This document shows, piece after piece, positions 1 through 9,427 of a stretch of 64,000 bases of DNA. The DNA is taken from assembly GCF_019042735.1 (NCBI RefSeq), contig NZ_JAHQCR010000072.1:13262-77261 (forward strand), read 5' to 3'. The stretch's first letter is position 1, and each line of letters begins with the position of its first letter. The DNA comes from Evansella alkalicola (GTDB taxonomy: Bacteria; Bacillota; Bacilli; Bacillales; Salisediminibacteriaceae). Position numbers and translations under genes: made by a program. A model generated the notes under the pieces. It made no database searches. It was not told where the DNA came from and saw only the letters and a list, made by a program, of their open reading frames with translations.

Positions 1-76
1 TGTGTGATCTAGGTACTGGTCTTGGTGAGGATCTGGACTGGGTCTGGTCTAGGCTCAGGGCTGGGGTAGGGGATAC
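1..76. other. degenerate Pro/Glu/Asp-linker-like DNA
   Basis: The + strand is a string of ctggactgg/tctggtct/ctcagg words like the DNA at 24660-24745, which encodes a PEPDP linker on the minus strand. Read on the minus strand, one frame gives PEPRPDP and then stops. It may be the decayed tail of a wall-protein linker from a gene outside the window. There is too little for a gene call. Confidence 0.25.
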
Positions 77-492
77 CGACAGATTTGAGATTTTTCCAAG
101 GGAAACTGTCAATAAGGCGGGGTTTAACCGACAGATTTGAGTTTTTTTGAATAGAAACTGTCAATAAGGCGGGGTTTAATCGACAGATTTGAGTTTTTTT
201 GAAGGGAATCAGTCAATAAAGTAAGGTTTAACCGACAGATTTGAGTTTTTTTGAATGAAAACTGTCAATAAAACGAGGTTTAATCGACAGATTTGAGATT
301 TTACGAAGGAAAGCAGTCAATAAAGCGAGGTTTAATCGACAGATTTGAGATTTTACGAAGGAAAGCAGTCAATAAAACGAGGTTTAATCGACAGATTTGA
401 GATTTTACGAAGGAAATCAGTCAATAAAGCGAGGTTTAATCGACAGATTTGAGATTTTACGAAGGAAATCAGTCAATAAAGCAAGGTGAAAA
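77..492. repeat. 52-bp tandem repeat array, 8 units
   Basis: Eight consecutive 52-bp units each begin with CGACAGATTTGAG, at 77, 129, 181, 233, 285, 337, 389 and 441, with a decayed ninth start at 493. The period is exact across all units. The second half of each unit ends in CAGTCAATAAAGCGAGG or a close variant. The last units (285-492) are nearly identical and the first ones more diverged, as expected if expansion is recent at the right end. No reading frame stays open through it. Confidence 0.95.
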
Positions 493-520
493 CGGCAGAT
501 AAATTTATTTTCTATTAAAA

Positions 521-559
521 AAAGTCTGGGAGCATAAAATCTATTTGTCCCAGGCTTTT
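521..559. terminator. hairpin terminator
   Basis: An 11-bp stem (AAAGTCTGGGA at 521-531, TCCCAGGCTTT at 548-558, one G:U pair) has T-rich flanks on the right and an A-run on the left, so it can work on either strand. It probably ends a transcript entering from the left of the window. Confidence 0.6.
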
Positions 560-874
560 CAAATTAAAGAGCAACACGCTAACTAATGAGAGGAAAACTT
601 CTTCTTTACTATGTAGGAATATTCATATACTTTTTCGTACATTAAGCACGTTTAAATTTAGAATTTGACTCTCTATAATAAAGTTACATTAAAACTACTA
701 ACACTATCGTTAACTTAGAATTCCGCAACAATTATTTTATTGTATTTCTAATAGAGTAACTATAAGTTAAGATTTCTTAATTTTATGATTAGTCTGAAAA
801 AAATCCAGAATATCACCAAACTATTTAGAAAAACAAAGTATAGCTATTAATCTAAAAAGGGGAGAAACGTTTAA
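560..874. other. intergenic, AT-rich, upstream of the CapA gene
   Basis: No ORF or RNA gene is recognised. The stretch is AT-rich and must hold the promoter of the CapA-like gene, whose ribosome binding site AAAGGGGAGA lies at about 857-866. TTGACT at 665 is followed too closely by TATAAT to be a standard promoter. Confidence 0.4.
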
Positions 875-1981
875 ATGAATGATAGTAATCTCACGATGTT
901 ATGCGTAGGAGATATTATTTTAGGAAAAGATGCACAACCATATTTTGATTCAGTACATCCCTTTTTAGAATCTGCCGATGTGATTTTTGGACAACTGGAA
1001 GTTCCGTATACAAGCAGAGATGAACAGTCCGATGAACTAGAACGTCATCCTGAGTATCTAGAACCATTAGTGAAGGAAGGATTTTCTGTTTTGGCATTGG
1101 CAGGAAATCATTTAGCAGATGCTGGTGATATGGGAATTGAGGACACGATTAACTGGTTACGGGATCATGAGATTGAGTATGTTGGAGCAGGTATGAACAT
1201 ATCTGAAGCAAGAAGGCCAGTTATTTTGGAGCGAAATAAAACCCGCATTGGAATTTTGAAATATAACTGTGTTGGTCCAGAAGAAACTTGGGCTACATCT
1301 AATAAGCCAGGTTGTGCCTATGTAAAGGTATTAACCCATTACGAGCTGCAACATGCTAACCCTGGTGGTCCCCCTTCTATTTATACTTTTGCAGAACCTC
1401 AGTCTAAGGTCGAAATGGAAAATGATATAAAGGAGCTCCGAAAAAAGTGTGATGTTTTAGTCGTTTCATTTCACAAGGGCTTGGTTCACCAACCAGCAAA
1501 GATTGCAGCATATGAAAGGGAGTTATCCCATGCTGCCATTGATGCAGGCGCGGACCTTATTCTAGGTGAACACGCTCATTTATTAAAGGGGGTGGAAATA
1601 TACAAGGGAAAAACGATATTTCACGGGCTTTGTAATTTCATTGCTTATGTCCCAAGTTTATTTCCAAAACAAGGTGATGACATGGAGGCATGGGCAAATA
1701 AGAGAATAGAACTATTTGGTTTTGCACCTGATCCAGAATATCCTACCTATCCATTTCACCCAGAGGCTATCTACACAATGTTGGCAAAGAGTAACATTGA
1801 AAATGGAAAAATAACTAGTACTAGCTTTATTCCGTGCATCGTGGATAAGGAAGGTAAACCCGTTGTTGTTGGTCGATCGAGTGGTGGTTTAGAAGTCCTT
1901 GAGTACATGCGTAACATAACGGAATTGGCAGGATTAGATACACAATATGAGTGGTCCGGTGATGAGATTATTATGAGGTAG
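875..1981 (+). CDS. CapA family metallophosphoesterase-like protein
   Basis: This 368-residue protein has the CapA/poly-gamma-glutamate-synthesis fold, related to calcineurin-type phosphoesterases. Visible motifs are an N-terminal metal-binding GDIILGKD (about 12-19), LAGNHLADAG (about 75-84) and LGEHAHLLKGVEIYKGK near 230-246. The last corresponds to the GHHPHxxQ..EIYKGK signature of CapA. There is no signal peptide or membrane segment, so it is probably cytoplasmic, unlike membrane-anchored CapA of capsule operons. No capB, capC or capD is nearby, so capsule synthesis is unlikely. The next genes encode a Dpp/Opp-type importer, which suggests the enzyme processes an imported substrate. The substrate is unknown. 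The start is supported by a GGGGAGA site 8-10 bases upstream. Confidence 0.8.
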   Translation: MNDSNLTMLCVGDIILGKDAQPYFDSVHPFLESADVIFGQLEVPYTSRDEQSDELERHPEYLEPLVKEGFSVLALAGNHLADAGDMGIEDTINWLRDHEIEYVGAGMNISEARRPVILERNKTRIGILKYNCVGPEETWATSNKPGCAYVKVLTHYELQHANPGGPPSIYTFAEPQSKVEMENDIKELRKKCDVLVVSFHKGLVHQPAKIAAYERELSHAAIDAGADLILGEHAHLLKGVEIYKGKTIFHGLCNFIAYVPSLFPKQGDDMEAWANKRIELFGFAPDPEYPTYPFHPEAIYTMLAKSNIENGKITSTSFIPCIVDKEGKPVVVGRSSGGLEVLEYMRNITELAGLDTQYEWSGDEIIMR

Positions 1982-2028
1982 GTTGTCAATATAATTGAGA
2001 GTATGTGCCATTATTATATCTGATATTT

Positions 2029-2042
2029 TGAAAGCGGTAACA
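2029..2042 (+). promoter_or_regulatory. cre-like site (CcpA), one mismatch
   Basis: TGAAAGCGGTAACA matches the Bacillus cre consensus TGWAARCGYTWNCW except for G in place of the Y. It lies about 190 bases upstream of the first permease gene, which suggests carbon-catabolite control of the transporter. A perfect match stands before the binding-protein gene at 6630. Confidence 0.45.
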
Positions 2043-2048
2043 AAGTTT

Positions 2049-2130
2049 ACTAGCCTCCCACAGCAAAGAAGACACTGTGAAGAATGAACAGATGTACAGC
2101 GTGTACCTTGCGTGAAAGCGAATTGACCGT
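2049..2130 (-). repeat. dispersed ~80-bp repeat, copy 1
   Basis: The reverse complement of this segment aligns with 46760-46855. Shared blocks are CGCTTTCACGCAAGGTAC, ACATCT-TTCATTCTTC, CAGTGTCT-CTTTGC and GTGGG-GGC. Both copies are intergenic. Neither encodes a protein. It resembles the short palindromic genomic repeats common in Bacillaceae, though the exact family is not identified. Confidence 0.7.
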
Positions 2131-2230
2131 ATCGAACACGAACCTGAACACAAACACAAGCTTAGTTTTATAAAGCTTGGGATGACTGAAGCAAGTCGTA
2201 AAGTCGCAAGAAAAGAGGGGAATAATCTAT

Positions 2231-3175
2231 ATGACTCAATTTATCATTCAAAGAATCTATCAGACAGTTATCGTCTTGTTTATTTTGAGTTTGTTCTGTT
2301 TCTTACTAATACACATGATTCCCGGAAATCCCGTGTTAACGATTCTGGGGGACGAAGCTACACCCGAGGAAATTAGGATGTTAACGGAAGAGTTAGGACT
2401 TGATCGCCCTTTACCTATGCAGTATTTATCTTGGCTCGGTGGCGTCGTTCAAGGGGATCTTGGAACATCGATTATTTATCGAGAGGATGTTAAGGATCTG
2501 ATTCTCAAGAGATTACCTCCGACCGTTCATATTGGAATTACGTCTTTTATTATCAGCATCGTTGCAGGTGTTCCTTTAGGGGTAATAGCTGCAGTAAAAA
2601 GAGGTGGGTGGATAGATGGCTTTATTACTACTTCATCCAACTTTAGTATGGCAATACCAAATTTTTGGCTAGGAATTCTAGGGATTTATTTGTTCGCATT
2701 AAATTTAGGTTGGTTACCAGTACAAGGCTATGTTTCACCGACAGAGGATTTCTGGGCAAGCCAAAGGTATGTCATTATGCCTTCTCTAGTGTTAGGTTTA
2801 TCAACCATGGCTATATTAGCAAGGCAGGCTAGATCTTCCATGTTGGAAGTGATTCGTCCAGATTATATTCGAACTGCAATATCTAAAGGAATAAAGACAA
2901 GAGTGGTCATTAGAAAGCATGCTTTAAAAAATGCAATTATCCCAGTTGTTACTATTGCAGGCTTAATGTTACCTAATATAGTTGGAGGATCGGTAATCAT
3001 AGAACAGGTATTCAATGTGAATGGGATTGGGCGCCTTGTTCTACAGTCAGTTTTTAATCAAGATATTGTTGTTGTTCAAGGTTGTTTAATTGTACTAGCG
3101 ATAGCAGTTGCCGCAGCCAACCTGCTTGTAGACTTATCATATGGATACTTTGATCCGAGGATCCGGTATAAATAA
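2231..3175 (+). CDS. Dpp/Opp-type ABC transporter permease (DppB family)
   Basis: This 314-residue inner-membrane permease belongs to the peptide/nickel importer family. It has an N-terminal TM segment (about 9-31) and the DppB-type region after it (GLDRPLPMQYLSWLGG). Several further TM helices follow. The cytoplasmic EAA-type loop is near 218-245 (IRTAISKGIKTRVVIRKHA), where the ATPase docks. It forms the channel with the next gene product. The ATG has AGAGGGG about 10 bases upstream. The gene is first of three closely spaced transporter genes (permease, permease, ATPase), with the binding protein 640 bases further on. Family assignment is secure. The substrate is not, and the catabolic genes downstream suggest an aromatic conjugate or peptide-like compound. 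Confidence 0.9.
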   Translation: MTQFIIQRIYQTVIVLFILSLFCFLLIHMIPGNPVLTILGDEATPEEIRMLTEELGLDRPLPMQYLSWLGGVVQGDLGTSIIYREDVKDLILKRLPPTVHIGITSFIISIVAGVPLGVIAAVKRGGWIDGFITTSSNFSMAIPNFWLGILGIYLFALNLGWLPVQGYVSPTEDFWASQRYVIMPSLVLGLSTMAILARQARSSMLEVIRPDYIRTAISKGIKTRVVIRKHALKNAIIPVVTIAGLMLPNIVGGSVIIEQVFNVNGIGRLVLQSVFNQDIVVVQGCLIVLAIAVAAANLLVDLSYGYFDPRIRYK

Positions 3176-3188
3176 AGGAGTGTAACTT

Positions 3189-4088
3189 ATGAGGACAGAT
3201 ACGTCTTTAGGCAAAAATGAGGTAATTGATTCTCCGCCTCAAAGAAAAGAACTTAAACGATTCTTAAAAGTGTTCCTTGGTAGAAAAATTGTCATATTCT
3301 TTGGCCTCATTTTACTTGCTGTCATTTTCACTGCGATCTTTGCTGAACAAGTAGCTCCATATGATCCTTACGCACAAAATCTAGGAAATGCATTACAACC
3401 ACCTTCTGCAGAAAACCTTTTAGGAACAGATTCCCTCGGTAGAGATGTTTTAAGTCGGGTAATCTTTGGAGCTAGGACATCTTTAATAGTTGGTATTATT
3501 TCTGTATCCTTAGCTGCTTCTATAGGTGTCGTAATTGGCTTGATCGCAGGGTATTTTGGTGGGATTATTGATTCTATTATTTCAAGACTAATAGATGCAA
3601 TTATTGCTTTTCCTGCAATCATTCTTGCATTGGCAATTGGAGCTGTAATTGGAGCTGGAATGTGGACAGTAATTCTTGCGTTAACAATTGGCCTTACCCC
3701 CTCCTATGCTAGGGTGATGAGAGGCCAAGTGCTTACTGTGAAAGAACAGGAATATATAAAGGCATCTGAGGTAATAGGTGCAAATAATATACGAATTATG
3801 TTTAAGCATGTTTTTCCAAACTGTATTTCTCCTATTATAGTCCTTATCACCTTAAATCTAGGAGTAGCTATTCTGGCAGAGGCTGCACTAAGTTTTCTAG
3901 GAGTAGGAATTACAGCTCCACAAGCAGCTTGGGGGGCAATGGTCAGTGAAGGACAACGATATCTAGTAAGTAACCCAAATCTTTCATTTGCTCCTGGTGT
4001 CTGTGTACTATTAATTGTTTTAGCTTTTAACATGGTTGGAGATGGATTAAGAGATGCTTTAGACCCTCGTCTAAGAGGCTCTATATAA
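3189..4088 (+). CDS. Dpp/Opp-type ABC transporter permease (DppC family)
   Basis: This 299-residue second permease of the importer has a cytoplasmic N-terminus and TM1 at about 35-55. The DppC hallmark NLLGTDSLGRDVLSRVIFGAR is at about 75-95, and the EAA loop is near 190-215 (EYIKASEVIGANNIRIMFKH). The protein ends in the usual DALDPRLRG motif. It starts 13 bases after the first permease, with AAAGGAG overlapping that gene's stop region, so the two are co-transcribed and act as a heterodimeric channel. Confidence 0.9.
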   Translation: MRTDTSLGKNEVIDSPPQRKELKRFLKVFLGRKIVIFFGLILLAVIFTAIFAEQVAPYDPYAQNLGNALQPPSAENLLGTDSLGRDVLSRVIFGARTSLIVGIISVSLAASIGVVIGLIAGYFGGIIDSIISRLIDAIIAFPAIILALAIGAVIGAGMWTVILALTIGLTPSYARVMRGQVLTVKEQEYIKASEVIGANNIRIMFKHVFPNCISPIIVLITLNLGVAILAEAALSFLGVGITAPQAAWGAMVSEGQRYLVSNPNLSFAPGVCVLLIVLAFNMVGDGLRDALDPRLRGSI

Positions 4089-4181
4089 AATCGACATTCT
4101 CGTTTAATAGAGCCAATCAATATCTAGATTTCATTTTCAATTAATCATACTGAGAATATGATTTCAAAAAAGGGAGGCAAT

Positions 4182-6233
4182 ATGGAGATGGAGCACCTCT
4201 TAGATGTAAAGAATTTGAGTACAGAGTTTAATATTGATGGAACCCATCTTAAAGCTGTGGATGACGTTTCTTATCATATTGATAAAGGTGAAATTGTAAG
4301 TTTTGTTGGAGAAAGTGGTTGTGGGAAATCTGTTACTCATATGTCTGGTTTACAATTGATTCCAACGCCGCCTGGGAAAATAACAGGAGGAGAGGTAATC
4401 TATAAAGGGATTGATTTACTTAAATTAAAACCCGATGGAGAAGAAATTCGGAAGATCCGAGGTGGGGAAATAGGTTTTATCTTCCAGGAGCCCATGACCT
4501 CTTTAAACCCTGTTTTGACAATAGGTGAACAAATCATGGAATCCATAATCTTGCATCTCAAGGTCGGAAGGGCAGAAGCGCGTAGGCGTACAATTGATAT
4601 GTTGAAAAAGGTTGGGATTCCAGATGCAGAATCACGAATAGATGACTATCCCCATCAGTTTAGTGGTGGGATGCGACAACGACTAATGATAGCGATGGTA
4701 TTGTCTGTAAACCCTAAAATAGTTATAGCTGATGAGGTAACAACAGCTCTAGATGTAACAACGCAAGCTCAAATATTAGAGTTGTTGAGGGATATTGTAA
4801 AAAGCATGGATACCTCTTTGATTCTAGTGACGCATAATCTAGGAGTTGTCGCTAGGTACGCCGAAAGAATCTATGTGATGTACGCTGGTACAGTTGTGGA
4901 AACAGGAACAACAAAGGAGATATTTAATAACCCGAGACACCCTTATACGATAGGATTGATGAATGCGGTACCAAGGCTTGATGATCCGAAAGATAAAAAA
5001 CTTGTTCCAGTGGAAGGGCTACCACCTAATCTAGCAAATAAGAAAGATCAGTGTCCTTTTTTACCAAGGTGTGTTTTTCGAACGGAAGAATGTCATTCAT
5101 CACCTGCCCCTTCATTAAATGAGGTGAGGGAGGGGCACGCAGCAGCATGTTATGTTGATGTAAGTAAAGTGCAGAATAATAATATCGTAGAAGATGAAGT
5201 GGCCTCTAGTATGATAGTCGGAGAGCAAGAAAAGCCAATCATCAATGAACCGGCATTACCAGAGGAGAATTTATTAGAGGTTAATCATTTGAAAATGTAC
5301 TTTCCAGTTACTAAAAGTATATTTAAACGGAAAGTAGGAGAAGTGAAAGCTGTAGATGATGTAAGCTTCTACTTAAAACAAGGGGAAACACTGGGATTAG
5401 TAGGCGAGAGTGGTTGTGGAAAATCAACTGTTGCAAGAGCTATTTTACGCTTATATAACCCTTCTGAAGGTGAAATTAATTTTCAAGGTCAAGACATTTC
5501 GAAAATGCGCAAGAAAGTGTTACGACCACTTCGGAGGAATATATCAATGATTTTTCAAGATCCATTTAGTTCACTAGATCCTAGACAAACAGCAGAATCA
5601 GTCGTAGGAGAGCCGTTGATTGTTCATAACCTTGTCAATAACCGAAATGAATATACGCAGAGGGTAGATGAGCTATTTCGTATGGTAGGTCTTGACCCTG
5701 CCTTAAAAAATAGAGTGCCTCATGAATTCAGTGGTGGACAAAGACAACGAATTGGAATTGCACGTGCTTTAGCAAGTGAACCTTCATTAATAGTTTGTGA
5801 TGAGGCTATTTCAGCCCTTGATGTATCTATACAGGCGCAAATAATTAATTTGTTAGAAAGTTTAAAGGAACAATTAAACCTTAGTTATTTGTTTATTGCA
5901 CATGACCTTTCTGTTGTTCGTCATATTAGTGATCGTGTGGCTGTCATGTACCTAGGCAGGATCGTAGAGACTGCAGATTGGGAAACGCTATATGATAATC
6001 CAAAACACCCTTATACAAAAGCATTGTTAGGTGCTGTTCCAATTCCAGATCCATTTATAGAAGAGGAAAGGGAACATGTCGTTTTAAAAGGAGAAGTTCC
6101 TAGTCCATTGAATAGACCTACGGGCTGTAGTTTTCATAATCGTTGTCCGATAGCTACGCCAGAGTGTAAAACGATAGATCCATCACTAAGTGAGATTGAA
6201 GATGGACATGAGGTTGCTTGTATTAACATTTAA
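4182..6233 (+). CDS. fused double ATPase of the Dpp/Opp importer (DppD-DppF fusion)
   Basis: Two complete ABC nucleotide-binding domains lie on one chain of about 683 residues. The first half has Walker A GESGCGKS, signature SGGMRQR and a Walker B ending ADE. The second half has GESGCGKS, SGGQRQR and a Walker B ending CDE. Each half ends in the Cys-containing oligopeptide-ATPase extension (CPFLPRC..., CSFHNRCP...). The DppD and DppF roles are usually on separate proteins, but fusions of GsiA type are known. An upstream in-frame ATG at 4158 exists, but AGGGAGG at 4171-4177 fits a start at 4182 or 4188 better. The protein powers uptake through the two upstream permeases. Confidence 0.9.
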   Translation: MEMEHLLDVKNLSTEFNIDGTHLKAVDDVSYHIDKGEIVSFVGESGCGKSVTHMSGLQLIPTPPGKITGGEVIYKGIDLLKLKPDGEEIRKIRGGEIGFIFQEPMTSLNPVLTIGEQIMESIILHLKVGRAEARRRTIDMLKKVGIPDAESRIDDYPHQFSGGMRQRLMIAMVLSVNPKIVIADEVTTALDVTTQAQILELLRDIVKSMDTSLILVTHNLGVVARYAERIYVMYAGTVVETGTTKEIFNNPRHPYTIGLMNAVPRLDDPKDKKLVPVEGLPPNLANKKDQCPFLPRCVFRTEECHSSPAPSLNEVREGHAAACYVDVSKVQNNNIVEDEVASSMIVGEQEKPIINEPALPEENLLEVNHLKMYFPVTKSIFKRKVGEVKAVDDVSFYLKQGETLGLVGESGCGKSTVARAILRLYNPSEGEINFQGQDISKMRKKVLRPLRRNISMIFQDPFSSLDPRQTAESVVGEPLIVHNLVNNRNEYTQRVDELFRMVGLDPALKNRVPHEFSGGQRQRIGIARALASEPSLIVCDEAISALDVSIQAQIINLLESLKEQLNLSYLFIAHDLSVVRHISDRVAVMYLGRIVETADWETLYDNPKHPYTKALLGAVPIPDPFIEEEREHVVLKGEVPSPLNRPTGCSFHNRCPIATPECKTIDPSLSEIEDGHEVACINI

Positions 6234-6629
6234 ATAGCAAATAAATAGAGTTTAAGCATTGTTTTTCAATATTTATGGACTGTTTTCGAAAAAATTGAAG
6301 TAATGTACAGCACTGGAAATGGTGTGTCCCCCTGTATCATTTTAAAGTGTATACTACATACTCAGCTTAGAAGACAGTCTATCTTCTTTGACGCAATAAC
6401 TAGTTTTGTAATCTCTAAATCTGAATGTTGAAACTAACTAATTAAGTACTCATGTAGGAAAATAAATTGTGAAATTAATACATTGTGTAGCTTAATAAGT
6501 ATTACTACCTTTATGTACAATATAGAGTAAGAATTGACTAAACTGTAGCACTAATTGTCAAACCAAATGGGGCAATTCAACATTTGAATGGAGGAATGTA
6601 TGCATGAAATAACACAATCAATGAATAAT
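6234..6629. other. intergenic stretch before the binding-protein gene
   Basis: No ORF, RNA or strong terminator is recognised here. The gap between the ATPase gene and the binding-protein gene is about 640 bases. It is AT-rich, and its only clear signal is the cre site that follows at 6630. Confidence 0.4.
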
Positions 6630-6643
6630 TGAAAACGCTATCA
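6630..6643 (+). promoter_or_regulatory. cre operator (CcpA), perfect consensus
   Basis: TGAAAACGCTATCA fits TGWAARCGYTWNCW at all positions. It lies 233 bases upstream of the solute-binding-protein start and predicts catabolite repression of that gene by CcpA-HPr(Ser-P). Confidence 0.65.
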
Positions 6644-6875
6644 AACGTTAGGGGATTACTATATCTTCTGCACAAACTATGGAAATCTAGTGTGGAAGAT
6701 AAATGGAAAGCTATGATTATGGAAAAATACAACGTACAAACGTAAAATCACATAAAATTAGCTGTTAAAATTTCTGAATTTTCAATCTTATATTGTTGGT
6801 TTACTAGTATTTTCAATTACTCATTCTGGTAGCTTGTAATGTGAACAGTATGAAGAAAAAACATAAGGAGAGTGT

Positions 6876-8528
6876 ATGGAAATGATGAAACAAATTCAAG
6901 ATAAATATTTTAAGATATTGCTCCTATTTTTAGTCGCAGGATTAGTTTTTGCACTTGCAGCTTGCGGCGATGATGATGCAGGCACAACAGGTGATAATGA
7001 CGAACCTTCTGAGAATGGTGAGGAGTCAGAATCAAATGAAACGGGTGATGGATCAATAGATGAAAGTGCTGGGGGCGTACTAAAACTCGGGTCTGGAAAT
7101 GTTAATATTCAAGCGATGGCAGTAGCTTCGGAACTAAGAGCCTTTCATGATATTTTTATAAGTAGAATGGCGGTAGAGCAATTGGGTACATTTGATGCTG
7201 ATGGAGGTACGCAACCTCTCCTAGCTCAAAGTTGGGAAGAAAACCCTGAAGATGCAACCATTACATTCCAACTAAACGAAGGAATAGAATTTCATGATGG
7301 AACAGCTTTTAATGCAGAAGCTGTTAAATGGAATATTGACGAGTTTTTGGAATCAGGACGTAATGAACTTGATGATATTGAGTCAGTAGAGGTATTAGAT
7401 GATTATATATTACAGGTTAATTTGAAGGAATGGAACAGTAGTATTTTGTCAGCAATAGCTCACTTTGTACCAATTTCTTCCCCAACTGCTTATGAAGAGC
7501 TTGGGAAAGAGGGATTAATGGAGAATCCAATTGGTACGGGACCTTATAAGTTTGTGAGTTGGGATAGGGATGAAAAAATTGTTTTTGAAAAAAATGAGAA
7601 CTATTGGCAAGATGGTTTACCTTACCTAGACGGAGTGGAAATTCACTTTTATGCAGATTCAACTTCTGCAGAGGCTTCATTGCAAATGGGTGAAGTTGAT
7701 GGCTACATTTCTGCTGATGCTTTAATGGCTAGAAATATAGAGGAAATGGATGGTTACAATGTAAAAGTACTAGAAACAGGATTGGGTGGATTAGCAATTG
7801 GTCTGACGACTGATAGTGCAAATCCAGATTCGCCTTTCTCTGATCCTGTAGTTCGAAGAGCCGTATCATATGCAATTGACAGAGATGCGATCGTCGACAA
7901 TCTTCAGTATGGATTTGCAATTGCGTCTAACCAATGGGGGGTTCCTGGTGCACCAAGTTATAACGAATCTATTGAAATCACTTATGATCCAGATAAATCT
8001 AAGGAACTTTTAGCGGAGGCTGGTTACGGAGATGGATTTGAAACGATTTTAAATGTTTCCAATTCACCTACCATGATGCAATATGCAACGGCGGTTCAAG
8101 GCTACTTAGGCGAGGTAGGAATTGAAGTTGAACTTAATGCAATCGAGGACGGATTGTATAGAGAATTAACAATCGCTGCTATGGAACAACCTTGGGAAGG
8201 GCTGATTCAGTATAATACCCGTGGTGACCATGATCTTGCGACATACATGCCAAGGAACTTCTCACCACAAGCTACAACGTTTGGTCATAATCTTGCTCAC
8301 TATGATGATATGCAAGAATTATATGCCCAAATCAAGAGTGCAACGGACGCTGCTGAGGTAGAAGAATTGTCTAAGGAGTTACAGAGACTAGCTGTATATG
8401 AATACGCATTGGGGACATATGTTTATGTGACTGGTCAACCTGCTCCACTCCATGTATCTGTAGTAGATACGGGAATTAACGAAGGTCATGCTTCAGAATG
8501 GACACCTCATTCTGCACGGTTTGAATAA
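6876..8528 (+). CDS. family 5 extracellular solute-binding lipoprotein
   Basis: This 550-residue substrate receptor of the importer is a lipoprotein. A short basic N-terminus and hydrophobic stretch (about 12-27) lead to the lipobox LAAC with Cys30. An acidic, low-complexity tether (about 31-65) follows. The SBP_bac_5 body contains QSWEENPEDATITFQLNEG (about 112-130), the family block NPIGTGPYKF (about 218-227) and VRRAVSYAIDRD (about 326-337). AAGGAG lies 5 bases before the ATG at 6876, and in-frame ATGs at 6882 and 6885 are alternatives. A perfect cre site upstream and a terminator downstream make it a separately regulated unit, as is common for the abundant receptor of such importers. Confidence 0.9.
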   Translation: MEMMKQIQDKYFKILLLFLVAGLVFALAACGDDDAGTTGDNDEPSENGEESESNETGDGSIDESAGGVLKLGSGNVNIQAMAVASELRAFHDIFISRMAVEQLGTFDADGGTQPLLAQSWEENPEDATITFQLNEGIEFHDGTAFNAEAVKWNIDEFLESGRNELDDIESVEVLDDYILQVNLKEWNSSILSAIAHFVPISSPTAYEELGKEGLMENPIGTGPYKFVSWDRDEKIVFEKNENYWQDGLPYLDGVEIHFYADSTSAEASLQMGEVDGYISADALMARNIEEMDGYNVKVLETGLGGLAIGLTTDSANPDSPFSDPVVRRAVSYAIDRDAIVDNLQYGFAIASNQWGVPGAPSYNESIEITYDPDKSKELLAEAGYGDGFETILNVSNSPTMMQYATAVQGYLGEVGIEVELNAIEDGLYRELTIAAMEQPWEGLIQYNTRGDHDLATYMPRNFSPQATTFGHNLAHYDDMQELYAQIKSATDAAEVEELSKELQRLAVYEYALGTYVYVTGQPAPLHVSVVDTGINEGHASEWTPHSARFE

Positions 8529-8559
8529 GAGCTATACATTGTAGAGATTGTTTAAAACT

Positions 8560-8591
8560 AACCACCTCTTTTCAATAGTGAAGGGGTGGTT
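8560..8591 (+). terminator. rho-independent terminator after the binding-protein gene
   Basis: An 11-bp stem, AACCACCTCTT (8560-8570) with AAGGGGTGGTT (8581-8591), has one G:U pair and a 10-base loop. It follows the binding-protein stop codon by about 30 bases. Confidence 0.75.
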
Positions 8592-8632
8592 CTAATTGGA
8601 AATCCAACAACAAATACAGGGTGGGATACGGA

Positions 8633-9427
8633 ATGCCTATAGCTAACGTAAATGGTATTGAATTGTTTTATGAAGAATTCGGTGATGGAGATCAAGTGAT
8701 TATTTCTGCAGAATCCTATCATGGCAAAGGATCGTACCAAGAGATCCTAGCAGAAGCTGGTTATAAAGTTTATAAAGTTCAATTACGAGGATATGGAAAG
8801 TCAACTCATGTTTTTGAAGATTTAGGTGAAAAATGGGTTCCGACATGGGCAGATGATATTGTTCAATTCGCAAAACAGAAAGGAATTGATCAGTTTATCT
8901 ACACTGGTGTTTCCCATGGTGCAGGAGTAGGGTGGTATATTTGTGATTTATACCCAGATGTACTGAAAGCATTTATTTCAGTTGTAGGTGTACCACATGA
9001 TCGTTCTGGAGGCGAGTTTTCAAAACAAAGATTGCAGACTGTACGTGGAGAAGGTCCTCGTTTTTATATGGTACCAACAAATGATCCTGTCCGCTTGGAA
9101 AGGCAGGCACAAATAAAGAAGCACCTTGCTCAGGGTAAATCTAATATGACAATAGAAGAGCAGCAAATAAAGGTGAAGAAGCCATTCCCAGAATGTAAAA
9201 CAAATGAGGAACTTGCTCAGAAATTAAGTCAGTTTAATATCCCGATTCTGTTACTTTGTGGCTGCTATGATGACGTTATTTCAGCTGAAATTTCTTTGAT
9301 AGCGGCAAAGGCTATCCCTGGTGCAAAGGCAATTTTCTACCAAGATCATAGTCACACTTTGGCGACGGAAGGAAAAGAAATGATTGCAGAAGATATTTTG
9401 CATTATTTGAAGCAAAAGAAAATGTAA
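8633..9427 (+). CDS. alpha/beta hydrolase
   Basis: This 264-residue single-domain alpha/beta-fold hydrolase has the nucleophile elbow GVSHGAG (Ser at about 106). An acidic residue follows in CGCYDDV (about 217-223), and a catalytic His in DHSHT (about 242-246) closes the triad. The N-terminal strand pattern IANVNGIELFYEEFG is typical of esterase and C-C hydrolase relatives. The ATG at 8633 follows AGGGTGGGA at a good distance; an in-frame GTG at 8621 is a poorer start. There is no signal peptide, so it acts in the cytoplasm. Standing between importer and aromatic-degradation genes, it may split an imported ester or amide. That is inference. Confidence 0.8.
   Translation: MPIANVNGIELFYEEFGDGDQVIISAESYHGKGSYQEILAEAGYKVYKVQLRGYGKSTHVFEDLGEKWVPTWADDIVQFAKQKGIDQFIYTGVSHGAGVGWYICDLYPDVLKAFISVVGVPHDRSGGEFSKQRLQTVRGEGPRFYMVPTNDPVRLERQAQIKKHLAQGKSNMTIEEQQIKVKKPFPECKTNEELAQKLSQFNIPILLLCGCYDDVISAEISLIAAKAIPGAKAIFYQDHSHTLATEGKEMIAEDILHYLKQKKM

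Noticed and set aside
77..492. CRISPR array
   Set aside because: The units are contiguous 52-bp repeats without variable spacers, and no cas genes are present.
875..1981. Poly-gamma-glutamate capsule locus
   Set aside because: No capB, capC or capD genes, no membrane anchor, and a transporter context instead.
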